Assembly (NCBI RefSeq): GCF_016097555.1
Contig: NC_054702.1
Span: 103,050,017 to 103,114,016, forward strand
From: Gigantopelta aegis
Lineage: Eukaryota; Mollusca; Gastropoda; Neomphalida; Peltospiridae
Length of the DNA stretch: 64,000 nucleotides
Reading direction: 5' to 3'
Positions 44,601 through 51,977 of the stretch are shown here, piece by piece. Position 1 is the stretch's first letter. Each line of letters starts with the position of its first letter. A program made the position numbers and the translations under genes. The notes under the pieces were generated by a model. That model was not told the DNA's origin. It made no database searches and saw only the letters and a list, made by a program, of their open reading frames with translations.

Positions 44601-46563
44601 TTACCATTTTAGGGGCGACAGGTAATATTCCACAATACCGGTATGAATTTTTGTGTCTAGACAATTAATTGGCTCGTCTGGTTACCAATCAAATACACAC
44701 CTGCCAATCAGGAATCACAGATAGAAGCAACTAACAGCATAGACCCATTAACTAAGAAAACACTCTGTGTATCATTTCAGTACGTAGGTTAATGCATGGA
44801 CAAAACATTGTTAATTATTTCGACTTGTGTAGCCACTTTGACAATGGTATTTTATTTTGTATTGAAAAATAATATATATAGTGCTGAATATACTTATTGC
44901 TGGCTTACTGGGATGTGTATTATTACACAACATTGCAATGTATGACTATTTATCATCCCGCAAAAACCAAGTAGATTGTGTTTCTCTAGTTCTAAGGCTC
45001 ATTCCTGACGTTACGCGTTAAGTATTACGTAACCACCCGCTCGCCAGAGGGTGTACTCACTGAGATGGTACAAAATGGCTGCGCCCGTTATATATAATAG
45101 CCGTCACATTTAACCGTTTTATTAATTAACTATACGATTATACTTGTTGATATTAAGCAATAATGTGCATTATATATCATTGAATATGCATACCAGGCCA
45201 AATGCCTTAATTGTCCCTTCCTTTACATTTTGTAAAGATCTCACTCTGAGATCCATTAATGTATCATGTTTTGCCCATGGAACAGGGGTATACTGAAATA
45301 AAATGACTGTTTACTTACGTAATTGGTCTATTCTTTTAGTTGTCTCCACCTGTGATTTCTATTTGGTGGATGAACAGACATCACTTAAATTAGTTTTCTT
45401 TGATTGTATCCATGGGGAAAATGTAGGTACTTATGTTATGTAGTAGATTATGACCCATGTCACAATATTGCTGAAGAAAATTAAATCTTTTTCGAACAAA
45501 TAACCTGTAATATGGTGATGGACATTATGATTATCACTGACAGGGTTTATTACTGTAAATACCTAATTCTATTAAGTAAAATCTAAAATCACAGAACTGA
45601 CAAATCACGTAGTTGCAAACAAAAGAAAATTATGACTTCGTTAACTATCTGGCCATTTATATTGTTTTACAAGACAGGCATGCCAAAGCGAAACAACTTG
45701 CCTTTATTAAATCAGTACATGCAACCGTAGTTTACAAGACCTGATGTTACTTCCCTTCTAAGCTATAGTACCGGAGGTGAGGGAAAAGAAACAAAATGGT
45801 TTCCCCCACATAGTATATAGGAAAGGGTTTTTTGGTATTAATACTAAAACTACGCTTTTTTATTTGTTAAAATATCAGAATGTCACCATATGCTGGTGGT
45901 CCTGATATGCATCTTGTCAACATACAAGGCTCATATTTGACCTGATTATCCCTTTAAATAAAAATAAATTGTGTCTGATATTAAAGGGACATTCCTGAGT
46001 TTGCTGCATTGTAAGATGTTTCTGAATAATAAAATATTTCTATGATTAAATTTGAATATTAAATATATTTTCTTGTTTAGAATATCAGTGTCTGTATATT
46101 CAATGTGTTGTCTTAATATCTGTAAGAAGCCCAAACTGGATTTTGTCTTCAAATAATTTCGTAGGAAATAAGATGAAATTTAACCTAGTACAAATATTAG
46201 AACGATCAGAAATACATTTATTATTTAATATGCAGCCACTAATATTTAATGCAGAAAAATATATTTGATATGTAATTACAATCGTTAAAAAGTATCTGTT
46301 AATGATTAATCAATAACATCTTAAAAAGTGCAGCAAACTCAGGAATGTCCCTTTAAAGTTACGGAAGGATTTTCCTGGTTCTATTGGCACTGTCATTAAC
46401 TCTAACCCTAAGTATTTATAATGTTCTTTATACGTGACAGTGCCAAAGGATAGTCCTACCAAACTTACACACAATCATTCTGTGCCTTTTTGCTCAATGT
46501 GTTAATACTACCCGTGACAAGCATGCCAATCATCAACAAAATCTGAACACCTGAGAGCGCCAT
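26401..46563 (-). CDS. SLC35F6: SLC35F6-like transporter (EamA/DMT fold), 12 coding exons seen
   Basis: The predicted protein follows human SLC35F6 from end to end, at roughly 410-420 residues including one missing exon (human 371). The family has about ten membrane helices in two EamA-type repeats; human SLC35F6 is placed in lysosome and mitochondria and its substrate is uncertain. Diagnostic matches: HPWFQTWIMFIGE (human HPFLQAVGMFLGE), PTLCDLVGTSL (PALCDMTGTSL), WQMLRGSIIIFAG (FQMLRGAVIIFTG), QMVIEELF (QMVLEEKF), FGLSVTKSL (FAGISVTKEL), FLFLLIGTALYN (FLILLIGTALYN). Exons on the minus strand: 46512-46563, 43183-43274, 40810-40877, 37976-38031, 36638-36699, 34269-34348, 33640-33775, 32465-32604, 31119-31299, 30378-30460, 27810-27852, 26401-26630. 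Phases agree at all ten testable junctions. The exon expected to encode SINTL-KWAD between 46512 and 43274 was not found. The introns are full of SINEs. Confidence 0.92.
26694..27478. repeat. diverged tandem repeat, period about 130-150 bp
   Basis: Recurring blocks TACAATATTTCACACGAACT, TAAATTCATGTGAATC and TTACATTTTAAAATTAAA occur near 26700, 27165, 27305 and 27400, in the intron before the last exon. Confidence 0.65.
27810..27852 (-). CDS. SLC35F6: SLC35F6-like exon 12
   Basis: A 43-nt exon, NFGEPFDKSYGLLQ, corresponding to human GWEAFHALQI. Acceptor TTACAG, donor CAAG|GTAAAG. Confidence 0.85.
28080..28402 (-). mobile_element. SINE with family A head and family B tail
   Basis: Tail with GACGCACTCAACATATTT and a full central block. 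The head ends GGGCTATGTCTCGCCCCC and abuts the minisatellite to its right. Confidence 0.88.
28418..29088. repeat. 24-bp minisatellite, about 28 units
   Basis: Unit ACAAACGCCACATCCTTAGT followed by TCTG or TCAG, with small-scale variation. Open frames across it (RMWRLSEL-type on the minus strand) only reflect the period being a multiple of three. Confidence 0.95.
29483..29702. repeat. 55-bp tandem repeat, four exact units
   Basis: Unit starts ATGTTAGCAACTTACAGTGT; the four copies start at 29483, 29538, 29593 and 29648 and are virtually identical, so the expansion is recent. Confidence 0.95.
29722..29993 (-). mobile_element. SINE, family C, near full length
   Basis: It runs from the tail block TTATATCCAATTAAGGTTCA to the head with ACCAGCCTGTAGTCCGATGG, whose reverse complement carries the tRNA-like promoter. 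Confidence 0.85.
30378..30460 (-). CDS. SLC35F6: SLC35F6-like exon 11
   Basis: VHRTLIDACRTILVWAADLV, matching human VLDSLRTVVIWALSL. Acceptor TTCCAG|CC, donor AAG|GTATTA. Confidence 0.88.
30745..31100. repeat. probable dispersed repeat next to SLC35F6 exon 10
   Basis: Ends with inverted-like blocks (CAAGAGGCCTATAGAGCTC near 30760; GAAAAGCTCTGCTGATGAGC near 31065) and an AT-rich middle containing GGACCGACAGACG. Only one copy is in the window, so the call rests on its appearance. Confidence 0.35.
31119..31299 (-). CDS. SLC35F6: SLC35F6-like exon 10
   Basis: AVLPAMYFIPGPQVNDSYEN, then LDALYQI and the helix ending FGLSVTKSLT. The donor ACAG|GTCGGA is weak beyond GT but gives the phase that joins to exon 11. 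Confidence 0.85.
31357..31753 (-). mobile_element. SINE with family B head and family A/B hybrid tail
   Basis: The right end has the family B head on the minus strand (GGATCCGAACCC, CACGACGCCACCGAGGCCGG). The left end mixes CACTAGAGCACATTGATT of family A with GAAACCCGCTGTCGCCAC of family B. Confidence 0.85.
31787..32095 (+). mobile_element. SINE, family A, full length
   Basis: Head GACATAGCCCAGTGGTAATG, central block GGGATGGTGCATATAAAAGA, tail CTCTAGTGGTGATGCTAAAC. Confidence 0.85.
32100..32365 (+). mobile_element. SINE, family D, diverged
   Basis: Block AGGATCAAATCACCTCAGCC from the family D head, then the shared central block and a family A type tail. It directly follows another SINE. Confidence 0.7.
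32465..32604 (-). CDS. SLC35F6: SLC35F6-like exon 9
   Basis: A helix with QMVIEELF and then NFNPLQVVGMEG, matching human QMVLEEKF and VHPLRAVGTEG. Donor TTG|GTAAGT. Confidence 0.9.
33060..33299 (-). mobile_element. SINE, family B tail, head truncated
   Basis: GGAAGGAAGGAAATGGTTTA, then GACGCACTCAACACATTT and the central block; it ends in CAGTTGTGGTGCACTAGCTG. Confidence 0.82.
33340..33535 (+). mobile_element. SINE, family A/D, 3' two-thirds
   Basis: TCAAAGGCCGTGGTATGTGC, then AAGTGCATATAAAAGATCCC and tail CTCTAGTGGTGTTGTTAAAC. It lies about 100 bp from SLC35F6-like exon 8. Confidence 0.8.
33640..33775 (-). CDS. SLC35F6: SLC35F6-like exon 8
   Basis: KIFLKRKLQAIHWLGMI and the following glycine-rich helix (human FLGRRLVLSQWLGI). 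It ends HTLL plus one base; donor CTAG|GTAACC. Confidence 0.9.
34040..34110 (-). mobile_element. SINE tail fragment (family B)
   Basis: ACTCAACACATTTTAATTAT and TATGGCATCTGA match the family B tail. The rest is absent. Confidence 0.6.
34269..34348 (-). CDS. SLC35F6: SLC35F6-like exon 7
   Basis: GIGLLYVDASVWQMLRGS then IIIFAGILS, containing the conserved QMLRG motif. Donor TCT|GTATGT, phase 0. Confidence 0.9.
34395..34825. mobile_element. MITE-like repeat, family E, copy 1
   Basis: It shares long stretches with 38850-39158 (ATGGGTTATTTAAATACTAC, CAGAGGTCAACCTA, TTGCACAGTTGTTATCAGTT). Ends CACACCACCATTAATTACT and AATGGTGGTATGGTG form imperfect inverted repeats. Confidence 0.65.
35465..36600 (+). 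mobile_element. LINE fragment (L1-like): ORF1 C-terminal domain plus endonuclease
   Basis: Antisense to the host gene, in the SLC35F6-like intron between exons 7 and 6. An open frame from 35492 to 36190 begins with an L1 ORF1p-like C-terminal domain (SEQFPREVNERRKLLAP, DKLYINGVLFQP) and continues into the start of an APE-type endonuclease (LTWNIHGGLGEKL, then FLLECWIDNEFEYHVDEYEC). Further endonuclease sequence follows in other frames after 36166 (YIAAVYIASQTSSYYKLYN, IGDVFI, NDESLPTRMNPDTGQN), so frameshifts and stops are present and the copy is dead. The GDFN-type motif expected after GDVFI is lost. No reverse transcriptase remains. A 31-bp tandem duplication starting TAGGCCGATCGTTGC lies at 35499-35560. 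Confidence 0.82.
36638..36699 (-). CDS. SLC35F6: SLC35F6-like exon 6
   Basis: VFHLIFLIPTLCDLVGTSLA, a strongly conserved helix. Acceptor TTTCAG|A, donor GCAG|GTAG. Confidence 0.9.
36948..37520 (-). mobile_element. SINE, family A/D tail, split by a TTAA MITE
   Basis: The tail (TTTTGTTTAATGACACCACT) to GCTACATTTTC lies at 36948-37061; the central block resumes at 37434 (TGCAGCAAAGGATCTTTTAT). The join without the MITE reads exactly as an uninterrupted SINE. Confidence 0.88.
37062..37433. mobile_element. TTAA-flanked hairpin MITE inserted in a SINE
   Basis: TTAA at 37062-37065 and 37430-37433. Ends AGGGACATTCCTGAGTTTGT and, inverted, GCAAACTCAGGAATGTCCCT. Same family as 16025-16391 and 45981-46356. 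Confidence 0.92.
37503..37757 (-). mobile_element. SINE, family C
   Basis: Tail block TTATATCCAATTAAGGTTCC, a small internal duplication around TATCTGGGCT, body TTACACCTACCC, and a degraded head ending ACACTACCGAGG. Confidence 0.78.
37976..38031 (-). CDS. SLC35F6: SLC35F6-like exon 5
   Basis: A charged linker, EALSRKQEGEVLEPLVQK, between two helices. The donor is AA|GTTTGT, weaker than the others, but it gives the phase that the next exon needs. The human protein has an unrelated linker of similar length here. Confidence 0.7.
38068..38776 (+). mobile_element. SINE, family D, interrupted by a family B SINE
   Basis: Head ACTTAGCTCAATCAATTGAG, then ATCCATTCAACTGATTGG; it resumes after 38560 with GTGCACCACAACTGG and continues to a family A type tail ending GTCGTTAAACAAAACAAAC. 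Confidence 0.85.
38179..38560 (-). mobile_element. SINE, family B, nested in the family D SINE
   Basis: A full-length minus-strand copy whose head (GGATCCGAACCC; GACGCCACCGAGGCC) is on the right. Flanked by a short near-perfect duplication, TCGTTTCAACCA and TCGTTTCAATCA. Confidence 0.88.
38850..39158. mobile_element. MITE-like repeat, family E, copy 2
   Basis: Counterpart of 34395-34825 with internal deletions. Ends ACACACCACCATTAATTACT and GAATGGTGGTGCGT. Confidence 0.65.
39172..39272. repeat. about 50-bp tandem duplication
   Basis: Two copies of a unit with GAGCAAAATCAGTGTAAGCT and AAAGAACAGTACCCTGAAAT, nearly identical. Confidence 0.85.
39455..39692 (-). mobile_element. SINE, family A, head lost
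   Basis: TTTGTTTAACGACACCAC, central block and TGATATACCAGTCATGGAGC. A short further fragment of the same family lies at about 39795-39900. Confidence 0.78.
39905..40202 (+). mobile_element. SINE, family A, full length
   Basis: Head GGGACGTAGTCCAGTGGTAA, central block, tail GCTCTAGTCGTGTCATTAAA. Confidence 0.83.
40810..40877 (-). CDS. SLC35F6: SLC35F6-like exon 4
   Basis: It encodes EMCCLIGLCIARRRERQAYLKK in two parts (helix end, then a basic loop), matching human GEFSCLAAFYLLRCR. Acceptor TTTTAG|GA, donor AAG|GTAATT. Confidence 0.82.
41610..42085 (+). mobile_element. SINE, family D, with inserted or rearranged middle
   Basis: The head at 41610-41660 (GGATCTAGCTGAGTCAGTAG) and the central block and tail at about 41895-42085 (GGTTGTATGTGCTGTCTTGT; TTCTAGTGGTATATTGTTAA) belong to one family. 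The middle is unlike other copies. Confidence 0.65.
42769..43152 (+). mobile_element. SINE, family B, full length with 17-bp target duplication
   Basis: Flanked by perfect CTTTAAACAGTATTTTA at 42752-42768 and 43153-43169. Head GGTGGCGTCGTGGTAGGCC, B box GGTTCGGATCCC, tail ending in TTTCTTTCTTT. It lies 14 bp from the splice donor of SLC35F6-like exon 3. Confidence 0.95.
43183..43274 (-). CDS. SLC35F6: SLC35F6-like exon 3
   Basis: VEGYPDRSSNNTTKPHEFD then HPWFQTWIMFI. The donor G|GTATAAG lies just upstream of a family B SINE that inserted 14 bp into the intron. The N-rich stretch offers N-glycosylation sequons (NNT, NTT). Confidence 0.85.
43290..45980. other. long intron 5' part of the SLC35F6-like gene; exon 2 expected but not found
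   Basis: I searched for a minus-strand exon of phase 1 to phase 2 encoding about 15 residues like SINTL-KWAD and found none. Splice-like pairs near 43525-43560 and 45195-45320 do not fit the required phase or reading frame. The stretch around 44990-45110 (AGTATTACGTAACCACCCGC) looks repeat-like. Confidence 0.5.
45981..46356. mobile_element. TTAA-flanked hairpin MITE
   Basis: TTAA at 45981-45984 and 46353-46356, ends AGGGACATTCCTGAGTTTGC and its inverse. Inverted in the middle relative to the copy at 37062 (GAATATCAGTGTCTGTATAT appears on this strand). Confidence 0.88.
46512..46563 (-). CDS. SLC35F6: SLC35F6-like exon 1
   Basis: It starts MALSGVQILLMIGMLVTG, parallel to the human start that ends LMLVTG, and ends in phase 1 at a GGTAGT donor. 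This Met is chosen for that match and for the position of the helix-1 start. Confidence 0.85.
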
Positions 46564-46600
46564 TTTGTCTGATCATGTGACTGACATTTACCACGTGACA
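46564..46600 (-). promoter_or_regulatory. two bHLH-Zip E-boxes just upstream of the SLC35F6-like start codon
   Basis: On the minus strand GTCACGTGGT is followed within 20 bases by GTCACATGAT, ending 6 bases before the ATG. GTCACGTG is the core of the TFEB/MITF (CLEAR) motif of lysosomal genes in vertebrates. A role here is inference; the sites could also lie within the 5' UTR. Confidence 0.35.
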
Positions 46601-46800
46601 AATTGTGCCGCGAATATTGTGCCAAAGTAAAATGCGGACTCGGTCTCGGAGACGTATCCAAGTTCTGTTTCTGATGAGGCAGAAAGATGCTATCAATCAT
46701 CCTTATTTAACGGAATGCATCATAAAATAAGGATATCCACGAGTACTCGGGCATGGATCGAGTCTAGCAAGACGAGTCTGTTCACAGGACTCGAGTATCC

Positions 46801-47340
46801 GCCATCCAAAGTTGTTCCTACATGTGAGGTTTGATGGTTCTGTATGCAAGATATGACGGGAACAATAATTTAATGTTATGTGCAGTAGACCGTGAAACGT
46901 AGGTCACAGTGACCTAGTAATAGTACGCAAAATACACCATCCCAAGTTGTTCCTGCATGTTAGGTTTGATGGTGGTGTATGCAAGATATGACGGGAACAA
47001 TAATTTAATGTTATGTGCAGTAGACCGTGAAACGTAGGTCACAGTGACCTAGTAATAGTACGCAAAACACCACCATCCCAAGTTGTTCCTGCATGTTAGG
47101 TTTGATGGTCCTGTATGCAAGTTATGGTCCGGAAAAGGATTTACTGTTATGTAAAGTAGGTCACAGTGACTTAGTAATAGTACATAACGCACCGCCATCC
47201 CAAGTTGTTCCTACATGTGAGGTGTGATGGTCCTGTGTGCATCTGTATGCAAGATATGATCCGGACAAGGATTTACTGTTAAAATTATGGGCAATAGACC
47301 GTCAAAAGTAGGTCACAGTGACCTAGCTAGATATGGTCCA
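46801..47340. repeat. tandem array of about four units carrying an ERE palindrome
   Basis: Units of 122-152 bp share CATCCCAAGTTGTTCCTGCA, GTATGCAAGATATGA and AGGTCACAGTGACCT. The 15-bp palindrome AGGTCACAGTGACCT is at 46901-46915, 47036-47050 and 47310-47324, with one altered copy at 47158-47172. It is identical to the vertebrate vitellogenin A2 estrogen response element. The array starts about 240 bp upstream of the SLC35F6-like start codon and is followed by CAGACGGACGGACAAC, a type of tail seen in dispersed repeats. Confidence 0.88.
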
Positions 47341-47345
47341 GACAA

Positions 47346-47760
47346 GAAAAAATTAACAGACGGACGGACAACGCCATACTATCATAGACGGACGTATAAA
47401 AACCTGTCTATATGTATCTGGTATAATATTAAAAATCCGCTCTCGAAACAGCGTGCTAAATATTTAAAACAAATTTAACAAAAAGTTGATAAAAAAAAGA
47501 AGGTATTTTAGGAATATTTTTATAAATTTGTAGTATAATTATATTCCTTCTTTATTTTTGTGTTTATCATTAAAGGGCAAACAAATACACATATAATGTT
47601 GCTTTCAGGTGTTAAATAAGTAAAGTTAGTAATATCTAGAATTGAAAAAATGTTTAACACAAAAATTGACAATTTTTGAATAAAATACACACATCTCTTA
47701 ATAGTGGGGAGTTGTAACTATTAAGACAAATCAATTACGTCAACGTCACCCTATATTGGA
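47346..47760. other. AT-rich spacer, nothing recognised
   Basis: No gene; includes the edge of the ERE-bearing repeat at its left. Confidence 0.5.
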
Positions 47761-47908
47761 TAGGCACTCCAGATCCTGTCTTGGATAGGCACTCCAGATC
47801 CTGTCTTGGATAGGCACTCGAGATAGTCTCTTGGACAGGCATTCGAAATCATGTCTTTGATAGACACTCGAGTTCCTGTTTTGAATAGGCATTTGAGATA
47901 GTGTTGAG
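47761..47908. repeat. 25-bp tandem repeat, six units
   Basis: Unit TAGGCACTCCAGATCCTGTC plus TTGGA, with growing divergence to the right. Confidence 0.92.
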
Positions 47909-49704
47909 TTTTGTGGATGACGTAACAATCAGGGGCCTAATTCACAAAGGTCTCTTAGGCTCTGCTAAACAACAAAGCATCTTCTTTGCAAGTCTTTTAG
48001 CACTGCACTATGAGATCGCAAAGTTGCGAGAGTTTAGTTAATTAGGCTCCAGTTGCTCAGCGTTGATCTATCTGCTTTGCATTTCCCATCTGCTGATGTA
48101 AAATGGTCGTTTCAAATAATTGTCAAAATAACTGAAGTCTAACAAACGAACAAACATATTTATTAATCCCACTTGTACATATATACACGTATACGTGTGC
48201 AATTCAACATAAAAACTAAGTTATTCGGTTATCAGTAATACGTCACAAGTTCACAACCAAAGGGTAAAAACGGTCATGAGGTCAAAATTTTCAACTTTAA
48301 CAACCCATGATGTAAAACCATCGTAATGAAATTAACTCTTTTTTTTAAATCAAAACAAAACATACTCACAAAAACATTCATAGGCTGTATGAAGTGTCTG
48401 CAGAATCTGCCACTTGCCATATCCAATCTGATTAAAATTAGCACTGCTGGTATATACCAGTAGATCTAACAGCATTGCGTGGACTCTCATGTCCAGGTGA
48501 CATTTCGTCTATAAATAATTTAAATATCGATCAATTACACTTCGCCTTTTATAGCGTTATTCGGGAGCATACAAATTCTAAAAACATCGGGCGAGACTAT
48601 TTATGCAATAGACGAACTTGTTGGTCTATTTCAACATCGAAAAAACAGGGGAAAAAGTGCAGTAATAAACTCTGGATTGTATACTGGTATAAACAGATTT
48701 TTATGGCTATACCATCACGGTTTTTTTGTTCGTCTTGAAACGAATTTTATATAAAATTTTATATTGAAATTAGTTTCTGGCATACTTCGTAATTCACCCG
48801 AATCATTTCGTATACCCTCGGCATAATCCCGAATTTTTTCAAATTCTTTTCAAATCACTGACACTGGTATGATTTTGCAAGTAAGGTTTTGATTTGTCGA
48901 ATGAAAGGTCAACTGGACATGAGCTCCAACGGGCTGCTGTTAGATCCACGTGTAATAGTGGAGCTAATTTTAATTAGATTGTGCAATATCATAGCACCTT
49001 GTAAAGTAGGCGCGTGTGCAGGAGTTCGGGGGTCGTCGCATCTCTCCCCCCTCAAGCATCCCCCCCACCCCTCCTTGTATAACCCATTAATTATTAATCT
49101 GAGCGCACCCGTCTTAAGTCGACAGTTGACAGTCTGGTCCTTGCATTCGTATGACTCGACCCCCCCCCCCCCCCCGTAAACTTCACACACCAGTTTAGAC
49201 CCCCCCCCCCCTCCGTGAAAATGCATGCATACGCGCCTGTAAATATTTTTTAGAAATCTCATTAGGGCTATTCCAGACTAATTGATCATAAAGAGAGGAA
49301 TATTTGTATGTATACCAATCATCCTTGGTGCGAATCCAAGGGAAGCATGTAGAGGTTGCGCACGCCCACCCCATTCAAAAGTCGAAGTACCCCGAAAAAT
49401 CCAATGTAAACATTGAACACAATTCATTTATTTTTAGTGTGGAACACTTATTATCTTGATTAACTTATAGACAATATAAATTAGTGTATCCTCTTTGAAT
49501 ACTTGAGGTGTTATTTTTAAATATTGCACTCATCTTGCCTCCTTACAAAAACCCTGCATCCGCCACTGATTCAAATTTTAATCAAACCACATTTGCATGG
49601 GGAGGAATGCCGCAGATCCCCCCATATGATAAAATCTAGATCAACCCATTTAACCAAAATAAGTCTAATATTTCAGTGAATTACAGCAAAACACAAGGCT
49701 AAAA
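47909..49704. other. spacer between ABRA-like and SLC35F6-like genes
   Basis: GGGGCCTAATTCACAAAGGT and TAATTAGGCTCC at about 47931-48053 form inverted ends of a possible short hairpin element. C tracts lie at 49160-49175 and 49200-49211. No gene recognised; the open frame at 48475-48738 has no domain I know. Confidence 0.5.
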
Positions 49705-50157
49705 TTAATTCCAGTCAGGTACAGTAAAAACTGTTATTTTAACATCGTCATCCCTTCTTTGAAACAACATTTCTCCTTCAAAGGTGAGAAGTTTTTGCTT
49801 TCTTGCTCTCATCAACATCCCCACTAATTTATTCGAGATCCTTGTATATGCTTCAAATAATTCACCAAAAGTCACTACATATGTCCCGTCTGCTTGGCGC
49901 GTGCCATGCTCAGCTATCACGTGGCACAGTTGTATTATTTCGTTGCTAATGTGGTTGCTTGCCTCTCTCCCGCGTTTTTCCGTGAATGATCCGGGCACTG
50001 GCGTGGCGTACTCTTTGTCATCCTTGCTAAGTTTGGCTCGATGTGATGCGCCTTCCCATTCTGAAAAGGGGTTAATCAGCTGTTTCTCCTTATGTTCGTC
50101 TGCCTTGTTTTGCCACAAGGCAATTTTTCCCGCCATTCGGTGTCCTCGCGCAGACAT
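49705..50157 (-). CDS. ABRA: ABRA/STARS-like protein with C-terminal costars domain
   Basis: An uninterrupted 150-residue frame ending VPDWN and TAA. Residues ~10-30 (KIALWQNKADEHKEKQ, then LINPFS) match the actin-binding segment of vertebrate ABRA (RWQQWADEH, KLNPFSE). Residues ~75-146 form the costars domain: YVVTFGELFEAYTRISNKLV, GMLMRARKQKLLTFEGEMLF, then RRDDDVKITVF, against human ITVFG-type, VGILMRARKHGLVDFEGEML. Vertebrate ABRA binds actin and activates Rho/SRF signalling in muscle; the human protein has a long extra N-terminus absent here. The start at 50157 is the first Met; a second at residue 8 is possible. A good acceptor (ATATTTCAG) lies 8 bases upstream of the ATG, so the gene probably has upstream non-coding exons. 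Confidence 0.92.
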   Translation of the reverse strand: MSARGHRMAGKIALWQNKADEHKEKQLINPFSEWEGASHRAKLSKDDKEYATPVPGSFTEKRGREASNHISNEIIQLCHVIAEHGTRQADGTYVVTFGELFEAYTRISNKLVGMLMRARKQKLLTFEGEMLFQRRDDDVKITVFTVPDWN

Positions 50158-50179
50158 TTCTATGCTGAAATATAGTGAA

Positions 50180-50218
50180 GAAACAATGTTTTATTTAACG
50201 ACGAAATCAACACATTCT
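50180..50218 (-). mobile_element. SINE tail fragment at the ABRA-like acceptor
   Basis: ATGTTTTATTTAACGACG followed by a diverged continuation. It begins about 10 bp upstream of the acceptor of the coding exon. Confidence 0.6.
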
Positions 50219-50405
50219 AATCAGGCCGATATCTGCAGGGAGAGAACAATCTTTAGTGGTGTCCCACATTCTCTTAGTGTTTGAGGGGCTGTTGGTTTTG
50301 TGTCTTTTGATATTATTTGGCTCGTCTCTGTAGAAGCTCAAATAATAATGTTAGCGTTCGGAAATTTCCGTAATGTTTTTTAAAAATTTTTTTGCCTAAA
50401 AATGA

Positions 50406-50790
50406 ACCGGCCTCGGTGGCGTCGTGGTAGGCCATCGGTCTACAGGCTGGTAGGTACTGGGTTCGGATCCCAGTCGAGGCATGGGATTTTTAATCCAGAT
50501 ACCGACTCCAAACCCTGAGTGAGTGCTCCGCAAGGCTCAATGGGTAGGTGTAAACCACTTGCACCGACCAGTGTTCCATAACTGGTTCAACAAAGGCCAT
50601 GGTTTGTGCTATCCTGTCTGTGGGAAGCGCAAATAAAAGATCCCTTGCTGCTAATCGGAAGAGTAGCCCATGTAGTGGCGACAGCGGGTTTCCTCTCAAA
50701 ATCTGTGTGGTCCTTAACCATATGTCTGACGCCATATAACCGTAAATAAAATGTGTTGAGTGCGTCGTTAAATAAAACATTTCTTTCTTG
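50406..50790 (+). mobile_element. SINE, family B, full-length exemplar
   Basis: CCGGCCTCGGTGGCGTCGTG head, B box GGTTCGGATCCC, body GAGTGAGTGCTCCGCAAGGC, central block, tail GTGCGTCGTTAAATAAAACA with TTTCTTTC. Flanked by a near-perfect TGCCTAAAAATG / TGCCTAAAATG. Confidence 0.94.
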
Positions 50791-51485
50791 TGCCTAAAAT
50801 GGTGCATGCGTTACACGAATGATATTACAAGGCGTCGTTATGGGTATATTCAATTGAGAACCAGTCTATCATGTGGCGCGCTATTCTGTCGACTTACAAA
50901 CTATGAGTATCATGGGTCGACCTGAGCAAAAAGAGCGAAGCAAAACGTGTGCAGCCAAGAGCTGTCAAACGATGGACGCTTTTCTTATGAAAAAGAAAAA
51001 TGGTATAATATAACTGGTTAATAGAATAAATACGTTTACGAAATATCTTGATCAACTACGATCACCCGAAAAATAATAAAATGTCAGTTAAAGGAGCTCA
51101 ATCACGGATTTAGTGGGCCTTGTTTCTCTAAATATGAAACTTACATTCCTTTGGAATACCAAACCTAGTTATTGTATGATCCAAAATATTTTAATTGAAC
51201 TACGATCGAGGGAATTCCACGAAACGCATATTTGTTAAAATTTGGTACTCTTCTTGTGATGAGACATGAAAAATATGGAAAAACAGACTCGTAGTGATGA
51301 GGCTATATATATACGAAAACCGTATAATGTATTTTTGGATTTTATATAAACGGTCGCCGTGTATAGAGACTTGGCAAATGAGGGCCGGCTATATACATGG
51401 CAAATAATAAAAATTATATTATTTCATGACGAAAATAACTGCGAATACGCTGAAATAAAATAATAAACAGTCGGAACATGAACTC
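50791..51485. other. spacer, nothing recognised
   Basis: No gene or known repeat seen. Confidence 0.5.
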
Positions 51486-51489
51486 ACCA

Positions 51490-51493
<4 letters not shown>

Positions 51494-51531
<38 letters not shown>
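51494..51531. repeat. (TTA)n microsatellite
   Basis: A pure ATT triplet run. Confidence 0.95.
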
Positions 51532-51803
51532 GCCTATTAGGCGCGTGTGCAAATTATTTTGACTGGTTCGCAAAGTGGTATTTCGGTTTTAATGTATAGC
51601 GTAAAAAAACAGTGTTTGTTGCATGTTTTGTCGTCCAAAGGTTGGCTAATTATTACTTAACCCAGTTGAATCCAGTTCTACGTGCAGGGACAAGTTCAGC
51701 CTGCCGTTTGTGCGTGTGTGCACGCACGTTAATCTTGCATTTTTATAGCCAAAACTCCTCCAGATAAAGCATCGCCCCTCCACCCCAAAAAGGTAGTAGT
51801 AGG

Positions 51804-51819
51804 CTAATAATAATAATAA

Positions 51820-51915
<96 letters not shown>

Positions 51916-51943
51916 CAGCAGCAGCAGCAGCAGTAATAATTGT

Positions 51944-51976
<33 letters not shown>

Positions 51977-51977
51977 G
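51804..51977. repeat. compound (TAA)n(TAG)n(CAG)n(TTA)n microsatellite
   Basis: TAA repeats, then about 95 bp of TAG, then CAG to 51932, then TTA repeats to about 51977. Confidence 0.95.

Noticed and set aside
45195-45350. Coding exon(s) in the SLC35F6-like intron (frame with PWAKHDTLMDL)
   Set aside because: It would need an intron of about 27 nt or reads into a stop in the required phase, and there is no similarity to the family. It may be part of a repeat.
48475-48738. Small host gene on the plus strand
   Set aside because: No recognisable domain, no splice or start context, and flanking sequence that looks repeat-like.
50490-50807. Recurrent ~100-residue open frames with FYLTTHSTHFIYGYMASDIW
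   Set aside because: They are the antisense translation of the family B SINE tail and recur in every copy.
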